Shown here piece by piece: positions 20,807 to 29,355 of a stretch of 31,788 nucleotides of DNA. Position 1 is the first letter of the stretch; the number at the start of each line of letters is the position of its first letter. Position numbers and translations under genes: made by a program. The notes under the pieces are model-generated. The model saw only the letters and a program-made list of their open reading frames with translations, was not told where the DNA came from and ran no database searches. This DNA comes from Deltaproteobacteria bacterium. GTDB lineage: Bacteria; Desulfobacterota; Syntrophia; Syntrophales; UBA5619. The stretch lies in the NCBI GenBank assembly GCA_026388345.1, contig JAPLJY010000051.1:1-31788 (forward strand), given 5' to 3'.

Positions 20807-22318
20807 TCAATATTCCGCATCATCCGTGACCACCTCAGGCGCTTTGGCCTTTACCTGAGCCCAGATTCCCCGGCCGATGGAGAGAAAGGCCAGCGCCATG
20901 AAGACCGCGGAGATGGGACGGGTGAAGAAGATCAGCGGCGACCCCTGCGAGATCAGCAGGGCCTGCCCCATGGAGGTCTCCAGCATCTGTGCCAGGACGC
21001 TCGCCAGGACCATCGGGGCGACGGGGTAGCCGAGCTTCCGCATGAAGTACCCGATCACCCCGAAGAGGAGCATCATCCACACATCAAAGGCCTGAAACCG
21101 GATGCTGTAGGTCCCGATCATCGCGCAAAAAACGATCACCGGCCCCAGGATATAGAAGGGGATTCTGCAGATCTTGGCCCACATCCCGACCAGCGGCAGA
21201 TTGAGGACCAGCAGCATCACGTTGCCGATATACATGCTGGCGATCACCGCCCAGACGAACTGCGGATTCGTCTGAAAAAGCATCGGTCCGGGCTGGAGGC
21301 CGTACATCATCAGCCCCCCGAGCATCACCGCCATCGACGGCGCCGTGGGAAGCCCGAACGAGAAAAGCGGTATGAATCCGGCGGTGGAGGTGGCATTGTT
21401 CGCCGATTCCGGGGCGCAGACCCCCTCGATCGCCCCGTGGCCGAACCGCTCGGGATGCTTGGAGACCCGCTTCTCAAGATCATAGGCAACAAACGTCGTA
21501 ACCGACGGGGCGCAGCCGGGGAGGAGCCCCAGGAAGAAACCGACCCCCGTAGCCCGAACCATCGTCCACCCGCACTGCTTGATATCAGCCCAGGTCGGCA
21601 TCCAGTTGCTGATGCTCATCGTATCGATGGCGGTGATCCGCTGCTCCACGTTGATCATCACCTCGCTGATCGCGAAGAGTCCCACGATCACGCTGATGAA
21701 ATCCACCCCGGCATTCAGGGTCGAGGTCCCGAAGGTGAGCCGGGCGGCCCCGGTGAGCGGGTCCTGACCGATCAGGGCGGCCGTGAGCCCGATGGCCATG
21801 GAGATCACCCCCTTGAGCAGCGCGCGGCCCGAGAGGCTGATCACCAGGCTCAACCCCATGAACATCAGCGCGAAATACTCCGGCGGACCGAAAACGACGG
21901 CAAACTCCGCCAGCATCGGGGCAAAGAAGGTCAGCGCGACGACACTGATCGTTCCCGCGAAAAAAGAGCCGATGGCCGAGATAGCCAGCGCCGGCCCGGC
22001 TTTCCCCTGCTTGGCCATCTCATAGCCGTCAATGGCCGTCGGGACGGAGGAGGCCTCTCCGGGGATGTTCACCACGATCGCTGTTGTCGATCCCCCGTAC
22101 ATCGCGCCGTAGTAGATCGCCGCCATCATGATGATCGCCGACGTCGCGGGAAGCACCGTCGTCAGGGGGAGCAGGATCGCGATCCCGGAGACGGGACCGA
22201 TGCCGGGGAGCACCCCGACCAGCGTCCCGATGAAACAGCCTACAAAGGCCCAGAAGAGATTCTGCCACGTCAGGGCGGTCACAAACCCTTGGATGAGATA
22301 GTCGAAGGAAAAACCCAT
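20807..22318 (-). CDS. tctA: Tripartite tricarboxylate transporter large permease TctA (system 1)
   Basis: This 503-residue multi-spanning permease carries GVLPGIGPVSG (about residues 34-44), NIPGEASSVPTAIDG and the second-half GLLPGCAPSVTTFVAYD motif of TctA. It starts 9 bases after tctB, with AGGAGGG as ribosome site. It is nearly collinear with the TctA at 14736-16244; differences are scattered and conservative. The gene order here is tctB-tctA-tctC, unlike tctC-tctB-tctA in the second system. Confidence 0.95.
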   Translation of the reverse strand: MGFSFDYLIQGFVTALTWQNLFWAFVGCFIGTLVGVLPGIGPVSGIAILLPLTTVLPATSAIIMMAAIYYGAMYGGSTTAIVVNIPGEASSVPTAIDGYEMAKQGKAGPALAISAIGSFFAGTISVVALTFFAPMLAEFAVVFGPPEYFALMFMGLSLVISLSGRALLKGVISMAIGLTAALIGQDPLTGAARLTFGTSTLNAGVDFISVIVGLFAISEVMINVEQRITAIDTMSISNWMPTWADIKQCGWTMVRATGVGFFLGLLPGCAPSVTTFVAYDLEKRVSKHPERFGHGAIEGVCAPESANNATSTAGFIPLFSFGLPTAPSMAVMLGGLMMYGLQPGPMLFQTNPQFVWAVIASMYIGNVMLLVLNLPLVGMWAKICRIPFYILGPVIVFCAMIGTYSIRFQAFDVWMMLLFGVIGYFMRKLGYPVAPMVLASVLAQMLETSMGQALLISQGSPLIFFTRPISAVFMALAFLSIGRGIWAQVKAKAPEVVTDDAEY

Positions 22319-22327
22319 AACGCCCTC

Positions 22328-22792
22328 CTATTCAAACAGGAAACCCACGGGGAAAGAGAGCCCCAGCAGGCGTATAAACAGATAGTGTGAGATGACCGCG
22401 GTGATCAGGCTGATCACAATCGCCATCAGCCACTTCGACCGTTTCAGGTACCAGATCGAAAAAGCAAGGTACACAAACGTGGCAAGCGGCAGTCCCAGCG
22501 GGTCCATCAGGGCGATATAACATCCCAGGCTGACGAGAGTGACCATGTTTGTCCGGATCCCCTCCCTGTCCGGCCAAGGGATTGCAAGATCCGCTCCCCG
22601 TAAACTCCAGTTCTTGATTGCAAGGGCGATTCCGCAGAAGAGAAGCAAAGAACCGACGACCATAGGGAAGGTACGGGGAGGCAGGCGATGTGCGGCCCCA
22701 CCCGTGATAAACATCGACGCGCACAGGATGAAAACGCCGAATACGGCGACACCGCAACCCACGACAATATCAGCCACTCTTTGGGTCTTCAC
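22328..22792 (-). CDS. tctB: Tripartite tricarboxylate transporter small permease TctB (system 1)
   Basis: This protein of about 154 residues has four hydrophobic segments, including ADIVVGCGVAVFGVFILCAS and LGLPLATFVYLAFSIWYL, as in TctB. I chose the GTG at 22792, five bases after GGAGG, by comparison with the paralogue. It opens the tctB-tctA-tctC-dehydratase run, which is probably transcribed from the sigma-54 promoter at 22944-22958, about 150 bases upstream. Confidence 0.9.
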   Translation of the reverse strand: MKTQRVADIVVGCGVAVFGVFILCASMFITGGAAHRLPPRTFPMVVGSLLLFCGIALAIKNWSLRGADLAIPWPDREGIRTNMVTLVSLGCYIALMDPLGLPLATFVYLAFSIWYLKRSKWLMAIVISLITAVISHYLFIRLLGLSFPVGFLFE

Positions 22793-22943
22793 AACCACCT
22801 CCTGATGCAGTGAGTTTTCAGAAGGACGGCGCCTCCTGAGGATTGAATCCGCTATTGCTACGGCAGATCGACAACTATCTCCCTAATCTCGCCAGGATGG
22901 GAAAAACCGGCCGCCGGTCATGTAGCATCAATACAGGGTAAAC

Positions 22944-22958
22944 GCAAGGGTAATGCCA
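22944..22958 (-). promoter_or_regulatory. Sigma-54 promoter upstream of tctB (system 1)
   Basis: On the minus strand the sequence TGGCATTACCCTTGC has the invariant GG and GC separated by exactly 10 bases and matches the TGGCACG-N4-TTGC consensus at 9 of 11 fixed positions. It lies just after the dehydrogenase stop. It would give the transporter genes a second entry point under the adjacent sigma-54 activator. A short CCGG-CGG-CCGG-TTTTT element at 22902-22918, downstream of it, could attenuate transcripts. Confidence 0.72.
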
Positions 22959-22968
22959 ATTGCTCCGC

Positions 22969-24129
22969 TTACGGCTTAAGCTGAAGCAGACGTTCTGCAA
23001 TGGCATCGCCCATGTCGCTGCAGGTCGACTTGCCGCCGATGTCAAAGGTGCGGACCTTTCCGGCATCCAGGACGTCCTCGGTCGCCTGTTCAACCAGTTC
23101 GGCCGCGCGGTCTTCGCCCAGATGCTCCAACATGAGCTTCCCGGCAAGGATCTGGGCGATCGGGTTGGCCTTGTTGAGGCCCTTGTACTTCGGGGCCGAA
23201 CCGGAGATCGGTTCGAACATCGAGACCCCCGCCTTCCGGTCCGGGTTGATGTTGCCGCCCGGTGCGAATCCCAAACCGCCCACCGTCGACGCCGCAAGGT
23301 CGGAGAGGATGTCGCCGAACATGTTGGGCGCTACGATCACCTGGAAATACTCGGGGCGCTTGACGATCCACATGGTTGCCGCGTCCACAATGGCGAAATC
23401 CAGTTCGATGTCGGGATAGTTCTTGCCCACTTCCTTGGCTTTATCAACCCACATGCCGTAGATCTTCGTCAGCACGTTGGCCTTGTGGAGGACCGTGACG
23501 CGGGTCAGCTTCTTTTTCCTTGCCAACTCGAAGCCGTAGCGGATCGTCCGCTCCGCGTTCCGGCCGGTCATGGCCCCGATCTGGTAGCCCATCTCGTCAG
23601 CCGGATCCAGGGTGATGTCCACATTGAAACGGGCCGTGCAAAGCTTCCTCTTCATCACCAGCTCATCGTGGCTTTTTGAACCTGTAAAGCGTCCGCCGAG
23701 ACCGACGTAGAAGTCTTCGCTGTTCTCGCGGATAAAATGGATGTTGATGTCGTGGGGCTTCTTCCCGGCCAGCGGCGAAGGGATGCCGCGATAGAGCTTG
23801 GCGGGCCGCAGGTTGATGTACTGGTCAAAGTAGAAACGCATCCAGAGGAGAAATCCCGCCTGATTCACGGAGTCCGGAACGCGCGGGTCGCCGATGGCGC
23901 CGAAATACACGGCGTCGTGCTTGCCCATCTCGGCCATCTGCTCTTCGCTCGTCAGGGTAGGCTCACCCTTGCGATATTGCAGCCAGTGATCGGCGCCATA
24001 GGGATAATCCTTCCATTGCCAGGTGATTCCAGTCACCTCAGCGGCCGCATCCATGACCTTTTTGCCTTCCCGCAGGATTTCGGGACCGATACCGTCCCCC
24101 CCAATGAGGGCAATGCTGTACGTTTTCAT
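22969..24129 (-). CDS. Isopropylmalate/isocitrate/tartrate-type NAD-dependent dehydrogenase
   Basis: This 386-residue beta-decarboxylating dehydrogenase oxidises a 2-hydroxy acid. Seen: IALIGGDGIGPE (6-17), FDQYINLRPAKLY, the REN-x-EDFY substrate loop, and VIVAPNMFGDILSDLAASTVGGLG, the family signature, followed by FEPISGSAPKYKG. The FDQYINLRPAKLY form is nearest to tartrate/D-malate dehydrogenases, and the neighbouring tarD supports a role with tartrate or malate-type acids. Leucine synthesis is less likely because no leuC/leuD is near. The ATG at 24129 follows AAGGAGG. Its promoter is the sigma-54 site at 24184-24198. Confidence 0.88.
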   Translation of the reverse strand: MKTYSIALIGGDGIGPEILREGKKVMDAAAEVTGITWQWKDYPYGADHWLQYRKGEPTLTSEEQMAEMGKHDAVYFGAIGDPRVPDSVNQAGFLLWMRFYFDQYINLRPAKLYRGIPSPLAGKKPHDINIHFIRENSEDFYVGLGGRFTGSKSHDELVMKRKLCTARFNVDITLDPADEMGYQIGAMTGRNAERTIRYGFELARKKKLTRVTVLHKANVLTKIYGMWVDKAKEVGKNYPDIELDFAIVDAATMWIVKRPEYFQVIVAPNMFGDILSDLAASTVGGLGFAPGGNINPDRKAGVSMFEPISGSAPKYKGLNKANPIAQILAGKLMLEHLGEDRAAELVEQATEDVLDAGKVRTFDIGGKSTCSDMGDAIAERLLQLKP

Positions 24130-24183
24130 GTGAACCTCCTTCATTATTGGTAAAAATAATTTGTAACCTTCAATATGCATACC

Positions 24184-24198
24184 TCAATTATCGTGCCA
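24184..24198 (-). promoter_or_regulatory. Sigma-54 promoter of the dehydrogenase gene
   Basis: On the minus strand TGGCACG-ATAA-TTGA differs from the sigma-54 consensus TGGCACG-N4-TTGC at one fixed base, the final C. Transcription would start near 24172, about 43 bases before the ATG. It faces away from the divergent sigma-54 activator gene, whose palindromic binding-site candidates lie about 100-130 bases upstream of this start. Confidence 0.78.
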
Positions 24199-24271
24199 TG
24201 TTCATCGGCAAGAATAGTTTCTGTAATAATTTGTATTTCCTTGTTGTTTTTTTAAAGTCTTCGCGCCATTC

Positions 24272-24310
24272 TTGCATTGCAACAATAATTGGTTTATTTT
24301 GTCGCAAAAT
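24272..24310. promoter_or_regulatory. Activator binding-site candidates overlapping the regulator's own promoter
   Basis: Two perfect palindromes are present: TTGCATTGCAA (24272-24282) and ATTTTGTCGCAAAAT (24296-24310). On the plus strand TTGCAT (24272-24277), a 17-base spacer and TATTTT (24295-24300) form a weak sigma-70 promoter for the regulator, so the palindromes cover both its -35 and -10 boxes. The layout suits enhancer binding for the divergent sigma-54 promoter plus autorepression. Confidence 0.6.
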
Positions 24311-24336
24311 GTTTCATTTTGGGCGAGGAGGATCAT

Positions 24337-26205
24337 ATGCCACTGATTGCTTTTCTGGCGCCGGACGAGGATATGCTGGCCACCGCCCGGGCTACGCTTG
24401 CCAAGGCCCATCCCGATGTCCTGCTGGAACAGGGGCTCCTGAGCGCCGGTGTCCGAAAAGCCCGGACACTGGCGCGCGAAGGGGTGGAGATCATCATCAC
24501 GCGCGGGGGGACGGCTGCCGCCATCAACGACGCCCGGCTGGGCCTCACCGTGGTGGAGGTGCCGATCACCGGGCTGGACATGATCCGCGCCCTGGAAGAG
24601 GCCAGGCACTTCGGCCGCCGTATTGCCGTCATCGCCTTTCCGTCGATGATCATGGGCATCGACTGCCTGGGGCCGATCCTCGATATCGACTTGAGATGCT
24701 ACCCCATCCACAGCGAATTCAAGGCCGAGGCAACCGTGACCAAGGCCTTCCGGGAAGGGGCGGAGGTCTTCATCGGCGGCGTCATCGCCATGCAGGCCGG
24801 GAAGAAGCATAATCGCTGCTGCGTGATGATCCGCAGCGGCGCCGAGGGGATCATCCAGGCGACCCTCGAAGCGAAACGCATCGCCGAGGCCAGACGCCTC
24901 GAAAAGGTCAAAAGCACCTTGTTCCAGGCAGTCCTGGCTTACGCCTACGAAGGGATCATCTCCATCGATCAGGACCGCCAAGTCGTCACATTCAATCCGG
25001 AAGCGGAACGGATCACCAGAATCAGCTGCAAACGGGCGATAGGCCGAAAGATCCAGGACACCCTGCCTCAACTGAAACTGGAGCGCCTTCTGACAACAGG
25101 GAAGGACGAACTCGGCCAAGTCATCGATGTCGGGATGGTCCAGATCCTGTGCAACAAGGTGCCTATCCGGGTGCAGGGAACGACGATCGGCGCCGTAGCG
25201 ACCTTTCAGGATACCGGGAAGATTCAGCAGTGGGAGGCCAATATCCGCAAGAAGATTTATGCGGAGGAGCATACCGCCGTCTTCACTTTTGCAGACGTCA
25301 TCGGCTCCAGCCGCCAGATACGGCACTGCGTGTCCGTGGCCGAACAGTTTGCGGCGGCGGACTCCTCCATCCTGATCTCCGGGGAAACCGGCACAGGGAA
25401 AGAGGTCTTCTCCCAGAGCATCCATAACGCGAGCAAACGCGGCCAGCAGCCGTTTGTCGCGATCAACTGCGCCGCCCTTCCTGCTCAGATTCTGGAGAGC
25501 GAACTATTCGGCTATGTTGGAGGCGCGTTCACGGGGGCCAGCCAGAAGGGAAAACCGGGCCTTTTGGAAATCGCCCACGGGGGCACCCTCCTCCTCGACG
25601 AAATCGCCGAAATGGATTACTCCCTCCAGAGCAAGCTGCTCAGGGTGATTCAGGAAAAGAAGGTCATGCGTCTGGGAAGCGATCGGATTCAACATACAGA
25701 CATTCGTATCATCGCTGCCACCAACAAGAACCTCAAGGAACTCGTTGCCGCCAACCGGTTCCGCGCCGACCTGTACTACCGACTGAACGTCCTGCGCCTC
25801 CACCTCCCGCCGCTCAGAGAACGACCCGAGGACATCGAGCTCTATGCGCGGACCTTTCTGGAGCGGCATGCCGCTGCCCTGCATCGGCGCCTGAAATTCA
25901 GCCGGGCCGCCATGGAGGTCCTCATCCGGCACCCATGGCCCGGAAACATCCGCGAGTTGCAGAACACCATCGAACGGATCGTTACCGTCTGCCGGCAGGA
26001 CACCGTTCAAACGGACATGGTTCGCCAGATGATGATAGAGGATGATGTGGAAGAACCTTTCCGAACCGACTTCAAGGCCACCTCGACCGAAACGATCAGA
26101 CAGGCGCTCGTCGAGGCACGCGGCAGACTAAAGGAGGCGGCCAAAAACCTCGGCATCAGCCGGTCAACACTTTGGCGCCGGATGAAAAGCCTGGACCTGC
26201 ACTGA
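24337..26205 (+). CDS. PrpR-like sigma-54-dependent transcriptional activator
   Basis: This 622-residue regulator has the full bacterial enhancer-binding protein layout. Residues 1 to about 180 resemble the PrpR N-terminal sensor (ITRGGTAAAIND, VPITGLDMIRALEEA), which binds small carboxylates in known members. A PAS-like segment follows (about 195-300). The AAA+ domain holds Walker A GETGTGKE (349-356), the sigma-54 contact loop GAFTGA (396-401), Walker B GGTLLLDE (415-422) and the arginine-finger region RADLYYRL (476-483). A Fis-type helix-turn-helix (LKEAAKNLGISRSTLWRRM, 598-616) ends it. GGAGG precedes the ATG at 24337. It is divergent from the dehydrogenase and just before tarD, so it likely controls this carboxylate regulon. 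Confidence 0.93.
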   Translation: MPLIAFLAPDEDMLATARATLAKAHPDVLLEQGLLSAGVRKARTLAREGVEIIITRGGTAAAINDARLGLTVVEVPITGLDMIRALEEARHFGRRIAVIAFPSMIMGIDCLGPILDIDLRCYPIHSEFKAEATVTKAFREGAEVFIGGVIAMQAGKKHNRCCVMIRSGAEGIIQATLEAKRIAEARRLEKVKSTLFQAVLAYAYEGIISIDQDRQVVTFNPEAERITRISCKRAIGRKIQDTLPQLKLERLLTTGKDELGQVIDVGMVQILCNKVPIRVQGTTIGAVATFQDTGKIQQWEANIRKKIYAEEHTAVFTFADVIGSSRQIRHCVSVAEQFAAADSSILISGETGTGKEVFSQSIHNASKRGQQPFVAINCAALPAQILESELFGYVGGAFTGASQKGKPGLLEIAHGGTLLLDEIAEMDYSLQSKLLRVIQEKKVMRLGSDRIQHTDIRIIAATNKNLKELVAANRFRADLYYRLNVLRLHLPPLRERPEDIELYARTFLERHAAALHRRLKFSRAAMEVLIRHPWPGNIRELQNTIERIVTVCRQDTVQTDMVRQMMIEDDVEEPFRTDFKATSTETIRQALVEARGRLKEAAKNLGISRSTLWRRMKSLDLH

Positions 26206-26223
26206 GTTTGCACCCGGTGCGCC

Positions 26224-26252
26224 TTGACACACCCCGGTCGTTGTGATACGAC
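26224..26252 (+). promoter_or_regulatory. Possible sigma-70 promoter of tarD
   Basis: TTGACA (26224-26229) is perfect and is followed after 17 bases by TACGAC, a poor -10. The palindrome GCACCCGGTGC lies just before it. Read-through from the regulator gene is an equally good explanation for tarD expression. Confidence 0.35.
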
Positions 26253-26343
26253 CCGGCCCGCGGAATGAACATTTCGATCTCATAGGAATACATCAGGTTA
26301 ATCAAAACCGTCCCAAAGGACATGAAGAGTAAGGAGAGCCCCC

Positions 26344-27510
26344 ATGCGCATCGTAGACATTCAGGAAAAGACCGTATCCATCGCCTCGGATATCCGCAAC
26401 GCCTATATCGACTTCAGCAAGATGACCGTTTCCGTGTTGGCCCTGCATACGGATGTGATCCGGGACGGCCGGTCGGTCGTCGGCTACGGGTTCAATTCGA
26501 ACGGCCGCTATGCACAGGGCGCCCTGCTCCGCGAGCGGTTCATCCCCCGGATCATGGCGGCCGACCCCAAGGGTCTGATCACCCCGGAGGGGGACAATCT
26601 GGACCCCTTTCGCATCTGGGATGTCATGCTGGCCAACGAAAAGCCCGGGGGACACGGCGAACGGTCGGTGGCCGTGGGGGTGATCGACATGGCCGTCTGG
26701 GACGCGGTGGCGAAGATCGAGGGCAAGCCCCTTTACCGCCTGCTCGCGGAGCGGTATCGCGGCGGCCGGGCGGATGAAAAGGTGTTCGTCTATGCGGCGG
26801 GAGGTTATTATTACCCCGGGAAGGACCTCGATGCACTCAGGGCGGAGATGCAGGGGTATCTCGACATGGGCTACCGGGTCGTGAAGATGAAGATCGGCGG
26901 GGCGGATCTTCCGGAGGATCTGCGCCGCATCGAGTATGTGCTCGATCTGGTCGGCAAGGGTGAGAGGCTGGCGGTGGATGCCAACGGTCGTTTCGATCTC
27001 CCGACCGCCGTCGCCTACGGGGATGCCATGGGGCGGTTCGGGCTCCGTTGGTATGAAGAGCCGCTCGACCCCCTCGACTACGCCTCCCATGCGGAACTTG
27101 CCCGGGGCTACGAGGGACCGCTTGCGACGGGCGAGAACCTCTTCTCCTTCCAGGACGCGCGGAACCTTCTGCGCCATGCCGGGCTCAGACCCGACCGGGA
27201 CGTTCTGCAGATGGACCCCGTCCTCTCCTACGGGCTGGTCGAATACCTCAGGATGCAGGAGGCGTTGAAGGCCCAGGGCTGGTCCCCGCGCCGGTGCATC
27301 CCCCACGGCGGCCATCAGTTCGCCCTCAACCTCGCGGCCGGTCTGGGGCTGGGGGGCAATGAATCCTACCCCCGGGTCTTCGCCCCCTTCGGCGGATTCG
27401 CCGATAGCACGCCGATTGCGGACGGCTATATCGGACTCCCGGATGTCCCGGGCATCGGCTTTGAAGAAAAATCGAAGCTCATCGATCTCTTTCGTTCGGA
27501 GTTCCGGTAG
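26344..27510 (+). CDS. tarD: D(-)-tartrate dehydratase (enolase superfamily)
   Basis: This 388-residue enzyme dehydrates D-tartrate to oxaloacetate in the cytosol. Long stretches match what I recall of the characterised Bradyrhizobium TarD: IRNAYIDFSKMT, RSVVGYGFNSNGRY, NEKPGGHGERSVAVG, FVYAAGGYYYPGK and RCIPHGGHQ. Catalytic residues are present: K183 (KMKIGG), D212 (VDANGRFD), E238 (YEEP), E264 (TGENL) and H321, each one position before the numbering I recall for the known enzyme. The ATG at 26344 is preceded by AAGGAGAG. It stands next to the PrpR-like activator and opposite two TTT transporters and a tartrate-type dehydrogenase, which fits hydroxy-diacid catabolism. Confidence 0.92.
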   Translation: MRIVDIQEKTVSIASDIRNAYIDFSKMTVSVLALHTDVIRDGRSVVGYGFNSNGRYAQGALLRERFIPRIMAADPKGLITPEGDNLDPFRIWDVMLANEKPGGHGERSVAVGVIDMAVWDAVAKIEGKPLYRLLAERYRGGRADEKVFVYAAGGYYYPGKDLDALRAEMQGYLDMGYRVVKMKIGGADLPEDLRRIEYVLDLVGKGERLAVDANGRFDLPTAVAYGDAMGRFGLRWYEEPLDPLDYASHAELARGYEGPLATGENLFSFQDARNLLRHAGLRPDRDVLQMDPVLSYGLVEYLRMQEALKAQGWSPRRCIPHGGHQFALNLAAGLGLGGNESYPRVFAPFGGFADSTPIADGYIGLPDVPGIGFEEKSKLIDLFRSEFR

Positions 27511-27626
27511 GCCGGCGGCAAACGGCCGCTTTACGGTTTACCGCGATGGTGAGGGATGAGGTTTGAAGGGGAACTCTATACGAGGCCGTCGGAGTGGATT
27601 GTCGTTCATTTCCGGGTGGGGTCGGT

Positions 27627-28529
27627 TTATTTGGCTCCGGCCTTTCCCGTGTCGGATGTGTCGGCGGAGGCCGGCCGTTCCTCCCGCTGCCAGGGCATGA
27701 ACCGCCGTTCCAGCGCATGAAGTCCGCTCGTGAACAGGGCCCCGAGGATCATGATGACGACGAGGCCGGCGAACATGTTTTCCGTCAGCAGGGTCTGCCA
27801 GGAGAACCAGATGAGGTAACCCAGGCCGTACTTGGCGGCTACGAATTCGGCTGCGATGATGACGATCAGGGATGTGCCCAGGCTGAGCCGAAGTCCTGAG
27901 AAGATGATGGGCAGAGCGCCCGGGATGAGGATGTGGCGGAACATCTGCCGGCGGTTTGCCCCGTAGTTCCGGCCGGCCTCGAAGAAGATGGGTTCGATGT
28001 CGCGCACGCCGGCCGTGGTATTGATCAGAACGAGAAAGAACGAGGCGATCGCCACGATCACGATCTTGCTCAACTCGCCGATGCCGAAGACCAGCATCAC
28101 CAGGGGAAGGATGGCGATTTTGGGAAGGACGTAGACGGCCGAAATGACCGGGTCCAGCGCGACCCGGATCGTCCGGTTCATGCCCATGACGACCCCGAGG
28201 ACGACACCGGGAATGGCGCCGACAAGGAATCCCGAAAAAATCCGGAACAGGCTGATCCAGAGGTGCCCCTCTTCGATCACCTTCCGCGCGCCCGCCCAGT
28301 CCCCCGCGGCGATCTTTCCCGGCAGAAGCCAGAACTGCCCCATCAGTTCGCCCTGGACCGTGAGCTGGTACAGGGCGACCGCCACGGCGTGAGGGGCGGG
28401 GAAGAAGCGTTCGTCGAGCCACTTCAACCCCACCGCCAGCTCCCAGAGGGCCAGCAACAGGATGGGGAAGCCGATGGACAAAAGGCGGTCCCGGGTATTC
28501 GCGTCGATGCTTGGGCTTTGCCGGCTCAT
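27627..28529 (-). CDS. ABC transporter permease (SsuC/TauC type)
   Basis: This 300-residue inner-membrane permease has about six hydrophobic segments and the EAA loop EAGRNYGANRRQMFRHILIP (about residues 203-222) that docks the ATPase. The family imports sulfonates, taurine, nitrate or pyrimidine-like compounds, so the substrate is open. It overlaps the ATPase gene by 4 bases and is the last gene of the operon. Between its stop and the tarD stop (27511-27626) I see nothing, not even a clear terminator. Confidence 0.92.
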   Translation of the reverse strand: MSRQSPSIDANTRDRLLSIGFPILLLALWELAVGLKWLDERFFPAPHAVAVALYQLTVQGELMGQFWLLPGKIAAGDWAGARKVIEEGHLWISLFRIFSGFLVGAIPGVVLGVVMGMNRTIRVALDPVISAVYVLPKIAILPLVMLVFGIGELSKIVIVAIASFFLVLINTTAGVRDIEPIFFEAGRNYGANRRQMFRHILIPGALPIIFSGLRLSLGTSLIVIIAAEFVAAKYGLGYLIWFSWQTLLTENMFAGLVVIMILGALFTSGLHALERRFMPWQREERPASADTSDTGKAGAK

Positions 28530-29305
28530 TGCTGTTGCTCCATGGTTCGCTGCACCTCTCCCCGCAGATCCTCCCAGATGGCGTAGGTCAGGCGCGCGAA
28601 TTCGGGCGCGCTGGTCAGTTGAAAACTCCGGGGGCGATCGAAGGGAACGGCAAACTCGGCCTTCTTCGTACCGGGATGGGCGGTCATCAGAACGACCCGG
28701 TCTCCGAGCAGAACCGCCTCCTCAATGCTGTGGGTGATGTATACGACGGTTTTGCGCGAGGCCTCCCAGATGCGGATCAGCTCTTCCTGAAGGACAGCCC
28801 GCGTCTGGGCGTCCAGCGCGCCGAGCGGTTCGTCCATGAGCAGGATCTCCGGATCGTTCGCGAAGGCCCGGGCGATGCTCACCCGTTGTTTCATGCCGCC
28901 GGAGAGCTGATGGGGATAGGCGTCGGCGAACTTGATCAGGCCGACTTTCCGGAGCCAGTCGCAGGCCGTCTTCCGCCGTTCGATCCGGGAAACGCCGCGC
29001 ATTTCCAGCCCGAAGGCCACGTTGTCGATCACCGTCTTCCACGGGAAGATTGCATATTCCTGAAAGACGATATTCTGGAGCGGAACGCCCGCGGCGCCCG
29101 GCACGAGGTGAATCTTGCCGGAGCTCGGCTCGATCAACCCCCCGAGAATCCGGAGGAAGGTCGACTTCCCGCAGCCGGAGGGTCCCACGATACAGACGAA
29201 TTCCCCTTCCTGCACGTCGAGGGAAAAGTCGCGAAGCGCATACACCGGCCCGTTCCGGGATGGATAAATCTTCGTGAGAGCGCCCGCCCTGATTTTCAAC
29301 GACAT
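28526..29305 (-). CDS. ABC transporter ATP-binding protein (SsuB/TauB type)
   Basis: This 259-residue ATPase powers the adjoining permease. Seen: Walker A GPSGCGKST (about residues 41-49), Q-loop FQEYAIFPWKTV, signature LSGGMKQR, Walker B ILLMDEPLGALD and the switch histidine in VYITHSIEEA. The frame extends upstream through the intergenic region, but the ATG at 29305 begins the conserved domain; its ribosome site is weak. It lies 50 bases after the binding-protein gene. Confidence 0.94.
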   Translation of the reverse strand: MSLKIRAGALTKIYPSRNGPVYALRDFSLDVQEGEFVCIVGPSGCGKSTFLRILGGLIEPSSGKIHLVPGAAGVPLQNIVFQEYAIFPWKTVIDNVAFGLEMRGVSRIERRKTACDWLRKVGLIKFADAYPHQLSGGMKQRVSIARAFANDPEILLMDEPLGALDAQTRAVLQEELIRIWEASRKTVVYITHSIEEAVLLGDRVVLMTAHPGTKKAEFAVPFDRPRSFQLTSAPEFARLTYAIWEDLRGEVQRTMEQQQ

Positions 29306-29355
29306 GAAATCATCTCTGCTTTCCGTGCCTCCGAAAATCGACCCGTGCCGGATGA

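Noticed and set aside
20741..22390. Long plus-strand open frame, 549 codons, opposite tctA/tctB
   Set aside because: Same composition artefact; tctA and tctB on the minus strand have family motifs and ribosome sites.
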